Shown here: positions 62,484 to 64,000 of the stretch, in pieces
How the letters are laid out: every line of letters starts with the position of its first letter
Numbering within the stretch: position 1 is the first letter of the stretch
Assembly: GCA_934491515.1 (NCBI GenBank)
Contig: CAKSTF010000007.1
Span: 5,409-69,408, forward strand
DNA: 64,000 nucleotides
Direction: 5' to 3'
Origin: an uncultured Eubacteriales bacterium
Lineage (GTDB): Bacteria; Bacillota; Clostridia; Oscillospirales; Acutalibacteraceae
Notes under the pieces: model-generated
Database searches by the model: none
What the model was told of the DNA's origin: nothing
The model's input: only the letters and a program-made list of their open reading frames with translations
Position numbers and translations under genes: made by a program

Positions 62484-62837
62484 ATGAATATTGAATATAC
62501 AAAAATTGGTGACTATTTATTACCAAATTTAACAATTAAAAAACAGGATTATAAACAAATTAATAAGTATGGATATTTAAGATTAGATTATATTAAAAAT
62601 CATAAAAAAGGATTATATGTGTCATTACTGATGAAAAATGAATTAACAAATCATCTTCTTTCGGTCAGTATTGAATGCTCTAAAAGATACAATATTTTAA
62701 TGAGTAACTATATTGAAAATGACGACAAGCTATCTGAAAAAAGTAAAGATAATAATCAAATTGAATGGGTTAAATTGATGAATAATTATAGAAATATGAC
62801 TGAAGAAATTATTTTAAAAGAGTTAATCTATGATTGA
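62484..62837 (+). CDS. tnpV: TnpV-like transposon protein
   Basis: A 117-residue protein, 18 bp after the recombinase. MNIEYTKIGDYLLPNLTI, YGYLRLDYIKNHKKGLYVSLLM, and WVKLMNNYRNMTEEIILKELIY match TnpV of Tn4451-type elements; its role is not well established, possibly an accessory to excision. AT-rich codons fit the element. Confidence 0.8.
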   Translation: MNIEYTKIGDYLLPNLTIKKQDYKQINKYGYLRLDYIKNHKKGLYVSLLMKNELTNHLLSVSIECSKRYNILMSNYIENDDKLSEKSKDNNQIEWVKLMNNYRNMTEEIILKELIYD

Positions 62838-62912
62838 TTCTTTCTATAAGCAAGCAACGGATTTTTACTCCCACCCCCAAAATCCACTATATAGAAAGGC
62901 TAAACCTTAATT

Positions 62913-64000
62913 ATGGCGACTACTTCTATTTGGAGTATTAAGAATAATTTAAAACAGTCAATAAATTATATCATTAATCCCGAAAAAACCATCAATAAAG
63001 ATTATGGAAAAAACTCATATAGTTATCTTGAAATTGAGAGTACAGAAAACAATTATAAAAACGAAAAAGTATGTTATGTTAGTTCAATAAACTGCTCTGA
63101 AAGAAATCCTTATGAAGATATGCTTTTTACAAAAGAAGAATATGGAAAAACAAATGGGATATTAGCGTTTCATGGTTATCAATCTTTTAAAGAAGGAGAA
63201 GTTACTTCTGATATTGCTCATGAAATTGGGGTAAAGTTTGCAGAAGAAATGTTTAAGGACTTTGAAGTGGTTGTAGCAACACATCAAAACACTAATCATA
63301 TTCATAATCATTTCATAGTGAATTCTGTTTCATTTAAAACTGGTAAAAAGTATAACAACAATAGGACTAATCTAGCTAAGTTAAGACATATATCAGACTC
63401 ATTATGTGCTGAATATGGATTATCAACTTTAGATGAAGATATAGGCTACAGAAACACCTACAAAAATAAAGTATTAAGTGATGACTATTATAGAATATTA
63501 AAAGAAGATTTAGATAATGTTATTAGCTATTCAGTAACACTTAAACAAGTTGTTCAAAGAATGAGAGAATTAGGATACAAAATATATTCTAAAAATGACA
63601 CTATAACTATTTATAAAGATAATGAGGATAAGGTTAGAATAGAAAAAGCATTTGGTAAAGAATATTCTAAAGATGGTATTAGCAAAAGATTATATTTATC
63701 AAGACAAATTGTATTTAAGCCTATACCTCAAAAGTCTATTTTTGAAGAATACTTAAAGACTAATAAATCACATAAAGGTATTTATGGCTTATACTTATAC
63801 TACTGTTATTTATTAGGCGTATTTCCAAAGAAGCATCCTAAACAATATCTACCATACTCAATTAGAAAAGAAATTACAAAATTAGACGAATATTCAAGTC
63901 AAATAGTATTTATGAAAAAGAATAATATTGAAACAGAAGAAGACTTAAATAATTTTGCTAAAATCAATTATGATGAATATAAAAATCTTATGGATAAAAG
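62913..64000 (+). CDS. Relaxase/mobilization nuclease (PF03432-type), N-terminal 362 residues
   Basis: DNA-nicking enzyme that starts conjugative mobilization at oriT. The metal-binding motif HIHNHF holds His129, His131 and His133, preceded by THQNTN and followed by VNSVSF, typical of the Relaxase (MobP-like) family. The ATG at 62913 has only a weak ribosome binding site, AAAGG 13 bases upstream. The frame is open to the window edge, so its end is not seen. An oriT should lie nearby, but I could not locate it. Confidence 0.9.
   Translation, partial: MATTSIWSIKNNLKQSINYIINPEKTINKDYGKNSYSYLEIESTENNYKNEKVCYVSSINCSERNPYEDMLFTKEEYGKTNGILAFHGYQSFKEGEVTSDIAHEIGVKFAEEMFKDFEVVVATHQNTNHIHNHFIVNSVSFKTGKKYNNNRTNLAKLRHISDSLCAEYGLSTLDEDIGYRNTYKNKVLSDDYYRILKEDLDNVISYSVTLKQVVQRMRELGYKIYSKNDTITIYKDNEDKVRIEKAFGKEYSKDGISKRLYLSRQIVFKPIPQKSIFEEYLKTNKSHKGIYGLYLYYCYLLGVFPKKHPKQYLPYSIRKEITKLDEYSSQIVFMKKNNIETEEDLNNFAKINYDEYKNLMDK

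Larger units (their letters stand above)
60133..64000 (+). mobile_element. Tn4451-like mobilizable element, left part only
   Basis: From just after tRNA-Gly the DNA becomes markedly AT-rich in both bases and codon use. It carries, all rightward, a small unknown gene, a large serine recombinase, a TnpV-like gene and a relaxase. This set matches Tn4451/Tn4453-type integrative mobilizable elements. The left boundary lies somewhere between 60,133 and about 60,640 and cannot be fixed without the other end; the right end is outside the window. Confidence 0.75.

Noticed and set aside
1..64000. CRISPR array or complete new defence system
   Set aside because: No regularly spaced direct repeats and no cas-like genes were seen. 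The only restriction-related trace is a dead McrC fragment.

Overview
The window reads as chromosome of a spore-forming, low-to-mid GC Gram-positive bacterium of class Clostridia, most likely a gut Oscillospiraceae/Ruminococcaceae-like lineage. This rests on gene content and synteny: nusB-xseA-xseB-ispA-dxs-tlyA-nadK-argR-recN, yqfC-yqfD-phoH-ybeY-era-yqzL-recO, smpB-ssrA, a T-box in front of ileS, and many sporulation genes (spoIIM, yqfC, yqfD, ylbJ, ypeB, yunB, sigK and an alpha/beta-type SASP). No species name can be given from sequence alone.

Layout. 1-2.6 kb: start of a P-type cation ATPase and glyA, both leftward. 2.7-12.4 kb: one tightly packed rightward operon from nusB to tyrS covering RNA, DNA repair, isoprenoid and NAD functions. 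12.4-13.4 kb: a decayed stretch with a GNAT pseudogene and an alpha/beta-hydrolase remnant. 13.4-17.5 kb: leftward asd-dapA-dapB-capA (diaminopimelate/lysine branch). 17.6-20.7 kb: rightward queA-tgt (queuosine) and yajC plus a small membrane protein. 20.7-25.8 kb: a leftward MacB-like ABC exporter operon with a divergent TetR regulator and an operator-like repeat array. 25.9-26.7 kb: ZIP transporter. 26.8-31.5 kb: leftward branched-chain amino acid ABC transporter (livK-H-M-G-F). 31.6-34.3 kb: a small complete transcription unit for a 76-residue peptide, a 690-bp AT-rich noncoding stretch, xerD and spoIIM. 34.6-35.3 kb: SDR reductase. 35.4-42.6 kb: leftward mutS2, recO, yqzL, era, ybeY, phoH, yqfD, yqfC. 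42.6-44.8 kb: ylbJ, a Cys-rich small protein, smpB and tmRNA. 44.8-46.1 kb: a graveyard of truncated accessory genes, including an McrC remnant. 46.1-49.2 kb: SASP, DUF378 protein, dut, a papain-like small protein, ypeB and the ileS T-box. 49.2-55.8 kb: ileS, an LtaS-family enzyme, Nudix and LOG proteins. 55.8-60.1 kb: ligA, yunB, sigK, a DUF1287 protein and tRNA-Gly. 60.2-64 kb: the start of an AT-rich Tn4451-like mobilizable element (large serine recombinase, TnpV, relaxase) lying just downstream of tRNA-Gly and running off the window.

The chromosome part is mostly housekeeping and sporulation. The parts deserving attention are recO, which lacks any ATG/GTG/TTG start ahead of its conserved N-terminus and seems to use CTG inside yqzL; the 76-residue peptide unit with consensus promoter and terminator; the operator array of the TetR/ABC locus; the ssrA-proximal graveyard; an exact 11-bp tandem duplication that broke a GNAT gene; and the partial mobile element at the right edge. 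I did not find a CRISPR array, rRNA operon, or a clearly new multi-gene defence system.
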